Notes: generated from the sequence alone by a model not told the origin. Positions 11,172 to 19,360 are shown, numbered from the stretch's first letter. The stretch: DNA of 64,000 nucleotides from Meiothermus granaticius NBRC 107808 (GCF_003574355.1 NZ_QWLB01000013.1:1-64000), one strand, 5' to 3'. Numbers and translations are program-made.

Positions 11172-12644
11172 TTACTTCTTGACGATCCGCCCCTCTACCT
11201 GGGGGGCTACACTGCCCTTGGCCTGGATGTAGTCCATCACTACCTGTGCCATGAGCGGTGCGCTGTTCTCAGCGATCACCCGGGGGGCCCCTTTGAGCAT
11301 GCTGTAGCCATCGCCGCCGTTGCCCATATAGTCGTTGGTGGCCACCACATAGGTCTGGGTGGGGTTAAGGGGTTCGGAACCCACCTTGACCTCGAGCACC
11401 CGCTGCCCCACAGGACGGCTGGGGTCATAGGTAAAGCTCAGCCCCGATACCTGGGGGAAACGCCCGGCCCCTTTTTCAACCTGACTAACCCCGTTCTCGA
11501 GGGCAGCTTTGAGCTGCTCGCCGGTCAGTTTGAGGCTGATCACGGTGTTACCAAACGGCAGAATGCTCAGAATATCCTTCTTGGTGATGGGCCCCGCTTC
11601 ATACACCCGGTCGGTGCGAATGCCCCCGCCGTTGGTGATGGCCACATCGGCTTTGGTATAGGCCCGCATGGCATCCGCGATCAGGTCGCCAAGGGGGGCT
11701 TCTTGTGCCCGTACCATCTTCTCCCGGGCATCCAACGGCACCTTGGCTTCCCCGACCACCGCAGCCAAGCCCTTGCTGAGCTGGTCGCTGTACTGCGAAA
11801 CCAGGGCCTTCATCGCCGGTTGCTCCGCCACCTTGGCATTGACCACCAACTCCTGTGGAATGACCAGGGCTTTGAGCCCTTTCATGGGATACACCTTGAG
11901 CAAACCCAGATTGCGCCAATCGGAACCCGTTTTCCAGATCAGCGTTCCGTTCACCACCTTCCACATCGGTTCGTGGTCGTGCCCCCCCAGGATCAAATCC
12001 AGGCCAGGCACGCTGGCCGCAAGCTGTTCATCATCGGCCATGGTCATGTGGGTCAGGGCGATGATGACCTGCGCCCCCTTGGCTTTGAGTTCAGGAACCG
12101 TCTGCTGAGCGGCTTTGATGAAGTCCTGATACTTGGCGTCGGGGCCAGCGCTGGTCAGGTCAAGCCAGTTGTCGGCCAGACCCAGCAACCCCACCTTCAC
12201 CCCGTTCCAGTCCAGCAAAACCCAGGGCACGGCCCCGTCCACCGGCTTGCCATCGGGCCCCAAGATGTTGGTTGAGATCCAAGGGAACTTGGACTCCTTC
12301 ACCCGCTGCTGGGTCACGGTAGGGCCAAAGTCAAACTCGTGGTTGCCGTAGGTGGCCGCGTTCAGCCCTAGCTGGTTGAAAACCGCGATCATCTGCTCGC
12401 CCTTGAATACCGAGGACATCACCGAGGGGGAAAGGGCATCCCCGCTGAATAAGATCAGGGGCTTCAGGGCTTTGTACTGGTCCACCAGGGTCGCAATCCG
12501 GGCCGCGCCCCCGCGTTTCCCCTTATCCACCGGTTGAATTTCGTACACGTCGTTGAAGTGCAAGATGGTTAAAGGGGCTTGCTGGGCAAACGCCATCCCC
12601 AGCGCAAGCATCAAGCCGATTGCAAAGGAACTCCAACCTCTCAT
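11172..12644 (-). CDS. secreted 5'-nucleotidase / 2',3'-cyclic phosphodiesterase family
   Basis: A 490-residue UshA-type enzyme that removes phosphate from nucleotides outside the cytoplasm. Signal peptide MRGWSSFAIGLMLALGMAFA. Metal-binding motifs of the metallophosphatase domain: HFNDVYE, GNHEFDFG and GGHDHEP; the C-terminal substrate domain shows NGGGIR, LPFGNTV and NDYMGNGGDGY. I chose the ATG at 12644, not the GTG 15 bases upstream, because a GGAGG ribosome site sits between the two. Divergent from arsR across 148 bp; likely role is phosphate or nucleoside scavenging. Confidence 0.9.
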   Translation of the reverse strand: MRGWSSFAIGLMLALGMAFAQQAPLTILHFNDVYEIQPVDKGKRGGAARIATLVDQYKALKPLILFSGDALSPSVMSSVFKGEQMIAVFNQLGLNAATYGNHEFDFGPTVTQQRVKESKFPWISTNILGPDGKPVDGAVPWVLLDWNGVKVGLLGLADNWLDLTSAGPDAKYQDFIKAAQQTVPELKAKGAQVIIALTHMTMADDEQLAASVPGLDLILGGHDHEPMWKVVNGTLIWKTGSDWRNLGLLKVYPMKGLKALVIPQELVVNAKVAEQPAMKALVSQYSDQLSKGLAAVVGEAKVPLDAREKMVRAQEAPLGDLIADAMRAYTKADVAITNGGGIRTDRVYEAGPITKKDILSILPFGNTVISLKLTGEQLKAALENGVSQVEKGAGRFPQVSGLSFTYDPSRPVGQRVLEVKVGSEPLNPTQTYVVATNDYMGNGGDGYSMLKGAPRVIAENSAPLMAQVVMDYIQAKGSVAPQVEGRIVKK

Positions 12645-12780
12645 GGTTATTCCTCCCACCCCCTAAGTTAATCCAATCTTTGTGGAAAGGAAATGAAGCC
12701 TGGCTGACTTCCCCCTCCAGGGAATCTGAAGCGGCGCTCACCTGGAACAGGCTACACATCTTCAAAGCAAAGATCTCAAA

Positions 12781-12786
12781 TAGGCT
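12781..12786 (+). promoter_or_regulatory. -10 box of arsR
   Basis: TAGGCT followed by 6 bases (AGAGGT, which could also serve as a ribosome site) and the arsR ATG. Just upstream, CATCTTCAAAGCAAAGATC (from 12757) holds a small A/T-rich inverted repeat (ATCTT/AAGAT) that could be an ArsR operator. Confidence 0.4.
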
Positions 12787-12792
12787 AGAGGT

Positions 12793-13140
12793 ATGAACGA
12801 AGCCTTAGCGGTTCTCCGGCTCAAGGCCCTGGCCGATCCAGCCCGGCTGCGACTGGTGAAGATTCTGGCTGAGCTACCGGACGAACACACCGTCTGTGAC
12901 CCGCGCTGTGGTGATGTCTATGGGGTGTGCTTTTGTCATCTCGAGGAGAGCTTAGGCCTCTCAGCCCCTACCGTGAGCCACCACCTCAAGGTGCTGCGTG
13001 AGGCCGGTCTCATCGAGGTGGTGCGGGTAGGCAAGTGGAGTTACTATCGGCTCAACCCCGCAGGGCTCGAGGGGCTGCTCAGCACCTTGGGCGAGCTCCG
13101 CTCGACCCACAGGGCTACGGCATTGCGCAAAGCCCGCTGA
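12793..13140 (+). CDS. arsR: ArsR-family metalloid-responsive repressor
   Basis: A 115-residue winged-helix repressor. The recognition helix reads SAPTVSHHLKVLREAGLI, a textbook ArsR/SmtB sequence. Ahead of it stands a Cys cluster C35-x3-C39-x6-C46-x-C48, a likely As(III)/Sb(III) site near helix 3, longer than the common ELCVCDL site. As the first gene of the arsenic cluster it is expected to repress itself and the arsC/aquaporin genes; the 90-bp gap to arsC carries another promoter. Metal specificity is inferred from neighbours. Confidence 0.88.
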   Translation: MNEALAVLRLKALADPARLRLVKILAELPDEHTVCDPRCGDVYGVCFCHLEESLGLSAPTVSHHLKVLREAGLIEVVRVGKWSYYRLNPAGLEGLLSTLGELRSTHRATALRKAR

Positions 13141-13207
13141 CCCCCCAGGAAGGACCCTCTGAGTCGTCCATCCAAGGACGGCTTGACCCTGTCTTGACCA
13201 TTCGACG

Positions 13208-13225
13208 TTGATCAAACAGTATAGT
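13208..13225 (+). promoter_or_regulatory. arsC promoter with TTGATCAA palindrome
   Basis: TATAGT (13220-13225) lies 6 bases before the arsC ATG. The perfect palindrome TTGATCAA (13208-13215) overlaps the spacer and is a candidate ArsR half-site region. A TTGACC (13194-13199) is 20 bases from the -10, longer than ideal, as often seen in repressor-controlled promoters. Confidence 0.5.
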
Positions 13226-13231
13226 TGGGTG

Positions 13232-13738
13232 ATGCGCCTCCTTGTCCTCTGCACCCATAACTCCGCCCGTTCACAGATGGGTGAGGGCTGGATCCGGTAT
13301 TGGTCTGATGCCTTGGGGTTACCGGCGGAAATCTTCTCCGCCGGCACAGAGGCCACCTTGGTCAAGCCAGAGGCGATAGAGGTAATGAGGGAGGCCGGGG
13401 TAGATATCTCCAGCCATACCTCCAAAACCCTCTTCGATCTGCCGGATCCTTGGAACTTCGATGTGGTGCTCACGGTGTGCGACGGGGCCAAGGAGGCCTG
13501 CCCGGTCTACCCCGCCAAAACCCAGCGCCTGCACGTCAGCATTCCAGATCCTTCCAACGGGGCCCTAGAAGGGTGGCGTAAGGTACGGGATGTGCTCAAG
13601 TGGACAACCCGTTATCTGGTTGTGGATCTGCTGCAGGGCAGGCTTCCGTCCGAAACCGTGTTGTCCAATGTGGTGGGGATCCAGAGGCCCTCCTCGAGCC
13701 CAGCATCCGAACCCAGCCGGATTGAGGCATCCGTATGA
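13232..13738 (+). CDS. arsC: arsenate reductase, thioredoxin-coupled
   Basis: Reduces As(V) to As(III). LMW-phosphatase fold: the P-loop is CTHNSARSQ (C-x5-R) near the N-terminus, and the relay pair of cysteines is C-DGAKEA-C with six residues between, as in thioredoxin-linked ArsC of the pI258 type. The Asp in HVSIPDPS is the usual general acid. The ATG at 13232 is chosen over the ATG/TTG-type start at 13208 because it is preceded by a -10 box at leaderless distance and directly begins MRLLVLC. It overlaps the aquaporin start by 4 bp. Confidence 0.92.
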   Translation: MRLLVLCTHNSARSQMGEGWIRYWSDALGLPAEIFSAGTEATLVKPEAIEVMREAGVDISSHTSKTLFDLPDPWNFDVVLTVCDGAKEACPVYPAKTQRLHVSIPDPSNGALEGWRKVRDVLKWTTRYLVVDLLQGRLPSETVLSNVVGIQRPSSSPASEPSRIEASV

Positions 13739-14442
13739 ACCTTCGGGCCTACCTGGCTGAATTCATCGGCACCTTTGCCCTGCTGTTCGTGGTGGTGGGG
13801 GCTATCGCCAGCAAAATGGAGCCCCTGGGGGTTGTGCTCGCCAACGGGATCGTCATTGCGGCGATGATTGCGGCATTAGGAACCGCCTCGGGGGCACACT
13901 TTAACCCCGCGGTTACCCTGGGGTTGCTCCTGACCAGGCGAATCGCGCTCAAGGATGCGATTTTCTACTGGTTTTCCCAACTGCTGGGGGCGAGTTTGGC
14001 CGTAGGCCTGTTGACCCTAGCCTTGGGCCGCGAAGCCATGAACGGCGTGGCGTACGGGGTGCCGCGCCTAGCGGTCGGGGTATCCCCTCTGGCCGGATTT
14101 CTGGTCGAGGCCACCCTGGCCTTCTTTTTGGTGCTGGTCATTGTGGCCACCGCCATCCACCTCAAAAACCCCTATGCCGCTACCTACATCGGTCTGGCGG
14201 TAGCGCTCGGGGTGCTGTGTGGGGGCAACATCACCGGGGCCACCATGAACCCGGCTCGAGCCTTTGGCTCAGCCATCTGGGGAGGGGGGTTTGAGCATGG
14301 TTGGGTGTACTGGGTTGGTCCTCTGCTGGGTGGGGTGCTCGGCACCCTGGCGGCTGATTACATGTATGGGCCTCGGATCGCTCGAGGGGTAAAGGATGGT
14401 CGGAGTGAAACGGTTGAAGGTTCTGTTTCTGTGCAGCCATAA
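13735..14442 (+). CDS. aquaglyceroporin-like channel in arsenic cluster (AqpS-like)
   Basis: A 235-residue MIP-family channel with six membrane segments and both pore motifs: HFNPAVT (NPA 57-59) and TMNPARA (NPA 172-174, followed by the selectivity Arg). The ATG overlaps the arsC stop (ATGA), so it is translated with it. In Sinorhizobium meliloti an aquaglyceroporin of this kind (AqpS) replaces ArsB and lets the As(III) produced by ArsC leave down its gradient; the same job is inferred here because no arsB or acr3 is seen in the window. Confidence 0.88.
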   Translation: MNLRAYLAEFIGTFALLFVVVGAIASKMEPLGVVLANGIVIAAMIAALGTASGAHFNPAVTLGLLLTRRIALKDAIFYWFSQLLGASLAVGLLTLALGREAMNGVAYGVPRLAVGVSPLAGFLVEATLAFFLVLVIVATAIHLKNPYAATYIGLAVALGVLCGGNITGATMNPARAFGSAIWGGGFEHGWVYWVGPLLGGVLGTLAADYMYGPRIARGVKDGRSETVEGSVSVQP

Positions 14443-14857
14443 TTCCGCCCGCAGTCAGATGGCCGAGGCCCTATTGCGGCACTACGCCGGAGACCATTTT
14501 GAAGCCTTCAGCGCGGGGTTAGAGCCCAGCCAGATCAACCCCTACACCCGCCGGGTATTGGGCGAGCTGGGCCTCAGCATGGAAGGGCAGTCTGCTAAAA
14601 GCCTGCTGACCTACTGGGGAGGCAAGCACCACTTCACCTACTTAATCACCGTTTGCAGCAAAGCCGAGGAGAAGTGCCCCCTGTTCCCCTTCGCGACCCA
14701 CCGCCTGTACTGGCCCTTTGAAGATCCCGCCCAGTTCGACGGTTCAGAGGAAGAGACCCTCGAGAGGTTTCGCCAGGTGCGTGACCAGATTGCCGCCAAA
14801 ATTCGAGACTGGGTGAGGGAAATAGAAGCTGCTGGCCTATTGGCCGAATCGGCCTAA
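14396..14857 (+). CDS. arsC: second arsenate reductase, thioredoxin-coupled
   Basis: A 153-residue LMW-phosphatase-fold ArsC: P-loop CSHNSARSQ, relay cysteines C-SKAEEK-C, and acid Asp in WPFEDPAQF. It overlaps the aquaporin gene by 47 bp; the ATG at 14396 has an AGGGGTAAAGG stretch upstream. The protein differs enough from the first ArsC (longer C-terminal helix, WPFEDP instead of VSIPDP) that a recent duplication is unlikely; the two belong to different subgroups. Having two in one operon may reflect different partners or metalloid preferences (inference). Confidence 0.9.
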   Translation: MVGVKRLKVLFLCSHNSARSQMAEALLRHYAGDHFEAFSAGLEPSQINPYTRRVLGELGLSMEGQSAKSLLTYWGGKHHFTYLITVCSKAEEKCPLFPFATHRLYWPFEDPAQFDGSEEETLERFRQVRDQIAAKIRDWVREIEAAGLLAESA

Positions 14858-14896
14858 GCGCACCCTAAGGCGGGGGTTTCGTGCCAAGATGGGGGG

Positions 14897-15622
14897 GTGG
14901 AAACCACCGCATTGCTCTGCGGCTATCTGGCCCCCCCGGCAGGGTTTCAACCGCTGGCTAAGGCCCTGTCTGCCCATCATCCCCTCGAGCTCCCCCGCCT
15001 GGCCCGCCCCAAAGAGGCCCTAGAGGCTTGGCGCAGCACCGTCCCCGAGGGAGCCCACCTGGTGGCCTTCGCAGAGGCGGCTTGGGGTGCGGTGCAGCTG
15101 GCCGCCGAAAAACAGGCCAAAAGCCTGGTGCTCTTCAGCCCCATTGTGCGCAGCGATGCGGCCCTCAGGGCCCGCCTGGAATCCCTCCAAACCGCGCTGC
15201 GGGGGGGGCTCGAGACCTTTGCGCAAGCCGCCCAGCCCTGGCTGCTGGGCCCTTTCCTGCTCGAGCACGGGCAGGAAGCGGTGGGCGCCTGGACACAAGG
15301 GCTGTCCGAGCTGGACCTCGGAGGGTGGCTCGAGGCCCTTCTGGCCCTTCCCGATGGGCGCAAGCATCTGCGGCGCCTATCGTGTCCGGTATTGGTGGTG
15401 CTGGGGGCAGAGGATGTGTTTACCCCGCTGCGCTATGGCCAGGAGGTGGTGGAGTGGACCCCGGCTAACCCCAACGGCTTGGGGGCGGTGCGGGTGAGCC
15501 TGGAGGGCTGTGGGCACCTGGTTCCCTGGGAGAACCCCGAGGAGGCGGCCAGCTTGGTGGAGGGGTTTCTCGAGCGTGCGGAGGGGGTCAAGGGGGGCGG
15601 CCTGGTCTGGGGCCAGGAGTAG
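14897..15622 (+). CDS. alpha/beta-hydrolase-like protein without visible Ser nucleophile
   Basis: A 241-residue protein with the layout of an alpha/beta hydrolase: LVAFAEAAWGAVQ where the nucleophile elbow G-x-S-x-G should be (about 55-67), then the acid region VLVVLGAEDVFTPLRYG and the C-terminal His in GCGHLVPWENPEEA. The elbow has Glu/Ala instead of Ser, so either catalysis is lost or another residue serves. BioH/MhpC-like proteins are the closest shape. The start is a GTG right after a G-rich stretch. It follows arsC by 39 bp; a link to arsenic resistance is not evident. Confidence 0.6.
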   Translation: METTALLCGYLAPPAGFQPLAKALSAHHPLELPRLARPKEALEAWRSTVPEGAHLVAFAEAAWGAVQLAAEKQAKSLVLFSPIVRSDAALRARLESLQTALRGGLETFAQAAQPWLLGPFLLEHGQEAVGAWTQGLSELDLGGWLEALLALPDGRKHLRRLSCPVLVVLGAEDVFTPLRYGQEVVEWTPANPNGLGAVRVSLEGCGHLVPWENPEEAASLVEGFLERAEGVKGGGLVWGQE

Positions 15623-15627
15623 GGGGC

Positions 15628-15633
15628 TATGAT
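15628..15633 (+). promoter_or_regulatory. -10 box of the PfkB-type kinase gene
   Basis: TATGAT 20 bases before the ATG, with a GGAGGGA ribosome site between. A conventional leadered start. Confidence 0.4.
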
Positions 15634-15653
15634 AGGGCGGAGGGAAACAGGGC

Positions 15654-16595
15654 ATGGTGGTCCTCACCGGTGAGCTCAAAGCCGACCTGATCGGGCAGAA
15701 TGGGTGGGAGCATTCCGAGCCGACGTACAACCTGAGGCTGGGGGGTGCGGCCCTCAACACCGCCTCGGTGTTGGCCCGCTTGGGCAGCCCGGTGCGGTTC
15801 GTGGGCGAGGTAGGCGATGACCGCCTGGGCCAGTGGGCCCTGCAGCAGCTCGAGGCACAGCGTCTGGACACGCGCTTTGTGCGGCGGCTCGAGGGCGCCC
15901 TCACCCCTATAGCCTTGGCCGAGGTGGAGTCCAGCGGGGACTCCACCTACAGTTTCTACCGCAGCTTTGGCCCGACCCAATTCCAACCCGACAAGGGGTC
16001 TTTGGCCCGGGCCCAGTGGTTGCATTTCGGCTCTGGTTTTGCCTTTCAAGAGCGCAATGTCGCGGGCATCCTCGAGCTGCTGGAAATCGCACAGGAGTAC
16101 GGTATCCCGGTTAGCTTCGATCCCAACTTGCGCATGGCCGTGGATGAGGGCTATCTGGAGCGTTTGCGCCAGTATTTACCCTATATCTCGGTGCTCAAAG
16201 CCAGCCTCGAGGACGCCAAGCTGCTCTTCCCCCTGGTCCCCTCAGAACCCCACCGACTGATGGAGAAGCTGAGTGAACTCGGGGCCCCCATCACCGTGAT
16301 GACCCTGGGTGCGGAAGGGGCCATGGCCACCTTTCGCACCCGCATGATGCGGGTACCTGGAGTTCGGGTTAGGGTGGTGGACACCCTAGGGGCCGGGGAC
16401 ACCTTTACCGCCGCCCTCATCTATGGCCTGATGAAGCAAGAGCTGGCCACCCGCATCGAGCTGATCACCTGGGAGGCCACCCGCCTGCCGGTGGTGCTGG
16501 CGGCGGCCTGTCACCTCTCCGCCCTGGCCTGTACGGTGCCCGGGGTCAATCTCCGGGAGGGGGATTTGCAGACCTGGTGGGAGCGCTTCGGTTGA
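15654..16595 (+). CDS. PfkB-family carbohydrate kinase
   Basis: A 313-residue ribokinase-type sugar kinase. Family motifs: LGGAALNTASVLARLG (29-44, substrate lid/loop), VTLGAEG-type segment MTLGAEGA (217-223) and the ATP-site signature VDTLGAGDTF (242-251) with Asp249 as the base. Fructokinase or KDG kinase are possible; the sequence alone does not decide. A GGAGGGA RBS precedes the ATG. Its stop is 23 bp from the convergent corA-like gene. Confidence 0.85.
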   Translation: MVVLTGELKADLIGQNGWEHSEPTYNLRLGGAALNTASVLARLGSPVRFVGEVGDDRLGQWALQQLEAQRLDTRFVRRLEGALTPIALAEVESSGDSTYSFYRSFGPTQFQPDKGSLARAQWLHFGSGFAFQERNVAGILELLEIAQEYGIPVSFDPNLRMAVDEGYLERLRQYLPYISVLKASLEDAKLLFPLVPSEPHRLMEKLSELGAPITVMTLGAEGAMATFRTRMMRVPGVRVRVVDTLGAGDTFTAALIYGLMKQELATRIELITWEATRLPVVLAAACHLSALACTVPGVNLREGDLQTWWERFG

Positions 16596-16618
16596 GCCCG
16601 CCCAGGCTCCAGAGCCTC

Positions 16619-17527
16619 TTACCACCAGTGATTCCGCTTCATCCACAGCGCTAGCCCGGTGGCAATCACCACCAGCCCGCCCCACAAAAAGAGGGTGGAG
16701 ACGGGAAAGGGCAGCTCGTAGACCCACAGTTTGACATTGGTGCCAAAGATCCCAGTCCAAAGGGCCAACGGCAGAAACAGCGCCGAAAGCACCGTGAGGC
16801 GCTGCACCACCCGGTTGAGGCGGTTGTTCTGGGTAGATAGGTTCACATCGAGCATGCTGGAGAGCTCATCTCTGGCCGCATCCAGCCCCTCGTAGACCCG
16901 GCCCATGCGGTCGGTAAGGTCGCGAAAGAGGTAGGCATCGCTCCCCAAGAGCGGGATTCGCTCCACGTGCAGCAGGGCCTCTCGGGCCTGTGAGGCCAGG
17001 CGGCGCACTGCCACCACCCGGCGCCGAGCCAGCAGGATTAGCCGGGGAAAGTCGGCCCCGTCACGGTCTAGGGCCTCTTCCTCGAGGTCCTCCAGCCTTT
17101 CTTGTAGTCCCTCAACATGGGTAAAAAAGGTCTCCACCCCCCGGTCGAGCAGCCGGTGCCACAGCGCGGTAGCGCTGACCGGGTAGAAACGCTGCCAGAA
17201 GTCCTCGAGGTACTCCACCGGCTCGTTGCGCCAGGTGAGGAGCACCTGGCGATCGGGGTAATAGAAGTAGGAAACCCGCTCGGTACGGCTTCTGACCTTG
17301 TCCGGGGCCTCGAGGGTCCGAAACACCAAGAACAGGTGCTCTGGATACTGCTCAAAACGGCTCCAGTGGCCGATCTCCTGGGCATCGGCCAGGGCCAGGG
17401 GGTTGAGGGGGTAGGTCTTCTTGAGGGTCTCGAGTTCCTCCGGGGTGGGGGTTTCCACATCCACCCACACCCCCTCAGCCACCGGACCACAAGGTGCACC
17501 TGTGGAGAGCTGGCGGATCCGCAGCAT
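16619..17527 (-). CDS. CorA-like divalent cation transporter with GTN signature
   Basis: A 302-residue protein with a large soluble N-terminal part (a long helical region rich in charged residues at 130-240) and two membrane helices at the very C-terminus, the plan of CorA/MIT channels. The pore signature, usually (Y)GMN, reads FGTN (GTN at 262-264), followed by a short periplasmic loop VKLWVYELPFP. It could carry Mg2+, Zn2+ or Co2+, or be a ZntB-type variant. Divergent from the thioesterase gene. Confidence 0.82.
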   Translation of the reverse strand: MLRIRQLSTGAPCGPVAEGVWVDVETPTPEELETLKKTYPLNPLALADAQEIGHWSRFEQYPEHLFLVFRTLEAPDKVRSRTERVSYFYYPDRQVLLTWRNEPVEYLEDFWQRFYPVSATALWHRLLDRGVETFFTHVEGLQERLEDLEEEALDRDGADFPRLILLARRRVVAVRRLASQAREALLHVERIPLLGSDAYLFRDLTDRMGRVYEGLDAARDELSSMLDVNLSTQNNRLNRVVQRLTVLSALFLPLALWTGIFGTNVKLWVYELPFPVSTLFLWGGLVVIATGLALWMKRNHWW

Positions 17528-17587
17528 GATCTAAGTTACCCCACCCTAGAGGCCGCAGGCCCTCAACCTTATCACCTGGGTCTGGGT

Positions 17588-17593
17588 TCTAAT
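17588..17593 (+). promoter_or_regulatory. -10 box of the thioesterase gene, leaderless spacing
   Basis: TCTAAT (5 of 6 to TATAAT), then 6 bases and the ATG at 17600. No RBS between. Confidence 0.5.
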
Positions 17594-17599
17594 AGGGTC

Positions 17600-17998
17600 A
17601 TGATCGTTCGCCTGCAAATCACCGTGCGCTACGTTGAAACCGATGCCATGGGGGTGGTGCATCACTCGGCCTATGTGCCCTGGCTCGAGGCGGCTCGGGT
17701 GGAGTGGTTGAACCGAATGGGGGTGCCCTATACCGAGGTTGAGCGGCAGGGGCTGGCCTTCGCGGTGGTCGAACTTGGGCTGACCTATCGCCATCCGGCT
17801 CGCTTCGGGGATCAGGTGGAGGTTGAGACCTGGCTGGAGGAGGTCTCGTCTCGAGCCCTGCGCTACCGGTATCGGGTATGGAAGGAGGCCAACCTTCTGG
17901 CCGAGGGGTTTACGCGGCATCTCTGCCAGGAGGCCTCCGGAAAAGCCCAGCGCATCCCCACCGATCTGCTGAATCGGCTGAAGGCCCATTCGCAGTGA
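17600..17998 (+). CDS. acyl-CoA thioesterase, YbgC/4-hydroxybenzoyl-CoA type
   Basis: A 132-residue hotdog-fold enzyme that hydrolyses acyl-CoA. The family opening is clear: VRYVETDAMGVVHHSAYVPW, with catalytic Asp15 and the following G-V-V-H-H turn. The frame is open far upstream, but the ATG at 17600 fits the family start and has a -10 box at leaderless distance. The substrate chain length is not known. It is followed by a class III aminotransferase with its own promoter. Confidence 0.85.
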   Translation: MIVRLQITVRYVETDAMGVVHHSAYVPWLEAARVEWLNRMGVPYTEVERQGLAFAVVELGLTYRHPARFGDQVEVETWLEEVSSRALRYRYRVWKEANLLAEGFTRHLCQEASGKAQRIPTDLLNRLKAHSQ

Positions 17999-18009
17999 GG
18001 CGCCGGGGT

Positions 18010-18039
18010 TTGTGGGGCCATGAAGGCCCGTGCTAGACT
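18010..18039 (+). promoter_or_regulatory. promoter of class III aminotransferase gene
   Basis: TTGTGG (18010-18015), 18-base spacer, TAGACT (18034-18039), 13 bases before the ATG at 18053. It argues against the in-frame ATG at 18020. Confidence 0.5.
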
Positions 18040-18052
18040 CGAGGCCAGCCCT

Positions 18053-19288
18053 ATGAACGCTTTCGAACTCTATGAACGCCATGTCAACCCCGGCCTGGCC
18101 GGGCTGTTGCGCTTCACCGGACTGGACAAAGTGGAGTCCCACGCCGAGGGGGTTTACGTCTGGGATACCGAGGGGAAGCGCTACCTGGATTTCTTGGGGC
18201 TCTACGGCACCCTGTCCCTGGGGCACCGCCATCCCAGGGTGGTACAGGCGGTGAAAGATCAGCTCGACAAGATGCCGATGTCGGTGCGGGTGATGGTCTC
18301 TGAGCCCACCGCCCGGCTGGCCGCCCGGCTGGCCGAGGTCGCCCCAGGGCCGCTCGAGATGGTCTTCTTCAGCAACTCCGGCACCGAGGCGGTGGAGGCC
18401 GCGCTGAAGTTTGCCCGCTTCTATACCGGCAAACCTGGGTTTATCACCACCCAGAACGGCTACCATGGCAAAACCTTGGGAGCCCTCTCGGTCACCCCCA
18501 AGGAGCGCTACCAACACCCCGCCCGTCCGCTGGTGCCTGGGGTGACGGTGGTGCCCTTTGGGGACGCCCAGGCCGTAGAGGCCGCCCTCGGCCCCGATAC
18601 CGCCGCGGTGATCGTCGAGCCCATCCAGGGCGAGGGGGGAATCCGAGTCCCGCCGGAAGGATACCTGCGCGAACTGCGGCGAATTACCCGCGAGAAGGGC
18701 GTATTGCTGATCGCCGATGAGGTGCAGACCGGGCTGGGCCGCAGCGGAAAGCTCTGGGCGGTGAACTGGGAAGGGGTCGAGCCCGACATCCTGGTCAGCG
18801 CCAAGGCCCTGGGCGGTGGGGTCATGCCGATCGGGGCCACCTTGTGCCGCCCGGAAATCCTGCAGATCTACAAAACCGAGCCCCTGATCCACTCCACCAC
18901 CTTTGGCGGGAACCCGCTGGCTTGTGCCGCCGGGCTGGCGGCCCTCGAGGTCACCCTCGAGCAGGATCTGCCGGGGCGGGCCCTCGAGCAAGGGCAGTAT
19001 CTGATCGGCTCGCTGCAGCAGCTCTGGAACACCTACCCTGAGTTCATCCAGGAGGTGCGCGGGCGTGGGCTGATGGTGGGGCTGGAGTTCACCGATGCCG
19101 ATATTGGAGGGCTGGTGGTGGCTGAGTTGGCCACGCGTGGGGTGCTCACCGCCTTCGGGCTCAACGACCCCAAGGTGGTGCGGCTCGAGCCCCCCTTGAT
19201 CGTGGAGAAATCCCATATTGATGAGTGCGTGGCCGCGCTAGACCAAGCCCTCGCCGCAACCAAGGTGGCCCTGGAAGGGGTCTTGTAA
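18053..19288 (+). CDS. class III PLP-dependent aminotransferase
   Basis: A 411-residue fold-type I aminotransferase (ornithine/GABA/putrescine group). PLP contacts: SNSGTEAVEAALKFAR (108-123), YHGKTLGALS (137-146), the acidic pair ADEVQTGLGR with Asp222, and Lys251 in SAKALGGG as the Schiff-base residue; TTFGGNPLAC binds the phosphate of the other subunit. The start was moved to 18053 because the promoter lies between it and the ATG at 18020. Likely donor substrates are a diamine or an omega-amino acid; acetylornithine aminotransferase cannot be excluded. An agmatinase-like enzyme lies at 48 kb. Confidence 0.85.
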   Translation: MNAFELYERHVNPGLAGLLRFTGLDKVESHAEGVYVWDTEGKRYLDFLGLYGTLSLGHRHPRVVQAVKDQLDKMPMSVRVMVSEPTARLAARLAEVAPGPLEMVFFSNSGTEAVEAALKFARFYTGKPGFITTQNGYHGKTLGALSVTPKERYQHPARPLVPGVTVVPFGDAQAVEAALGPDTAAVIVEPIQGEGGIRVPPEGYLRELRRITREKGVLLIADEVQTGLGRSGKLWAVNWEGVEPDILVSAKALGGGVMPIGATLCRPEILQIYKTEPLIHSTTFGGNPLACAAGLAALEVTLEQDLPGRALEQGQYLIGSLQQLWNTYPEFIQEVRGRGLMVGLEFTDADIGGLVVAELATRGVLTAFGLNDPKVVRLEPPLIVEKSHIDECVAALDQALAATKVALEGVL

Positions 19289-19319
19289 CCCAGTACCCTC
19301 CCCTGAAGCCGCAATCCTG

Positions 19320-19325
19320 CATAAT
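19320..19325 (+). promoter_or_regulatory. -10 box of rnr
   Basis: CATAAT, 35 bases before the rnr ATG, with AGGAGGGG in between though rather far (about 17 bases) from the start. Confidence 0.4.
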
Positions 19326-19360
19326 GATTCCCATAGGAGGGGTCGGTTCGGCCCTGTGCA

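Noticed and set aside
16604-16617. AGGCTC-CA-GAGCCT between the PfkB-type kinase and the CorA-like gene
   Set aside because: A 2-base loop cannot form; stem would shrink to 5 bp without a T run.
17546-19216. 556-codon open frame on the minus strand
   Set aside because: Opposite the thioesterase and aminotransferase genes; Gly/His/Gln-rich composition typical of an antisense shadow.
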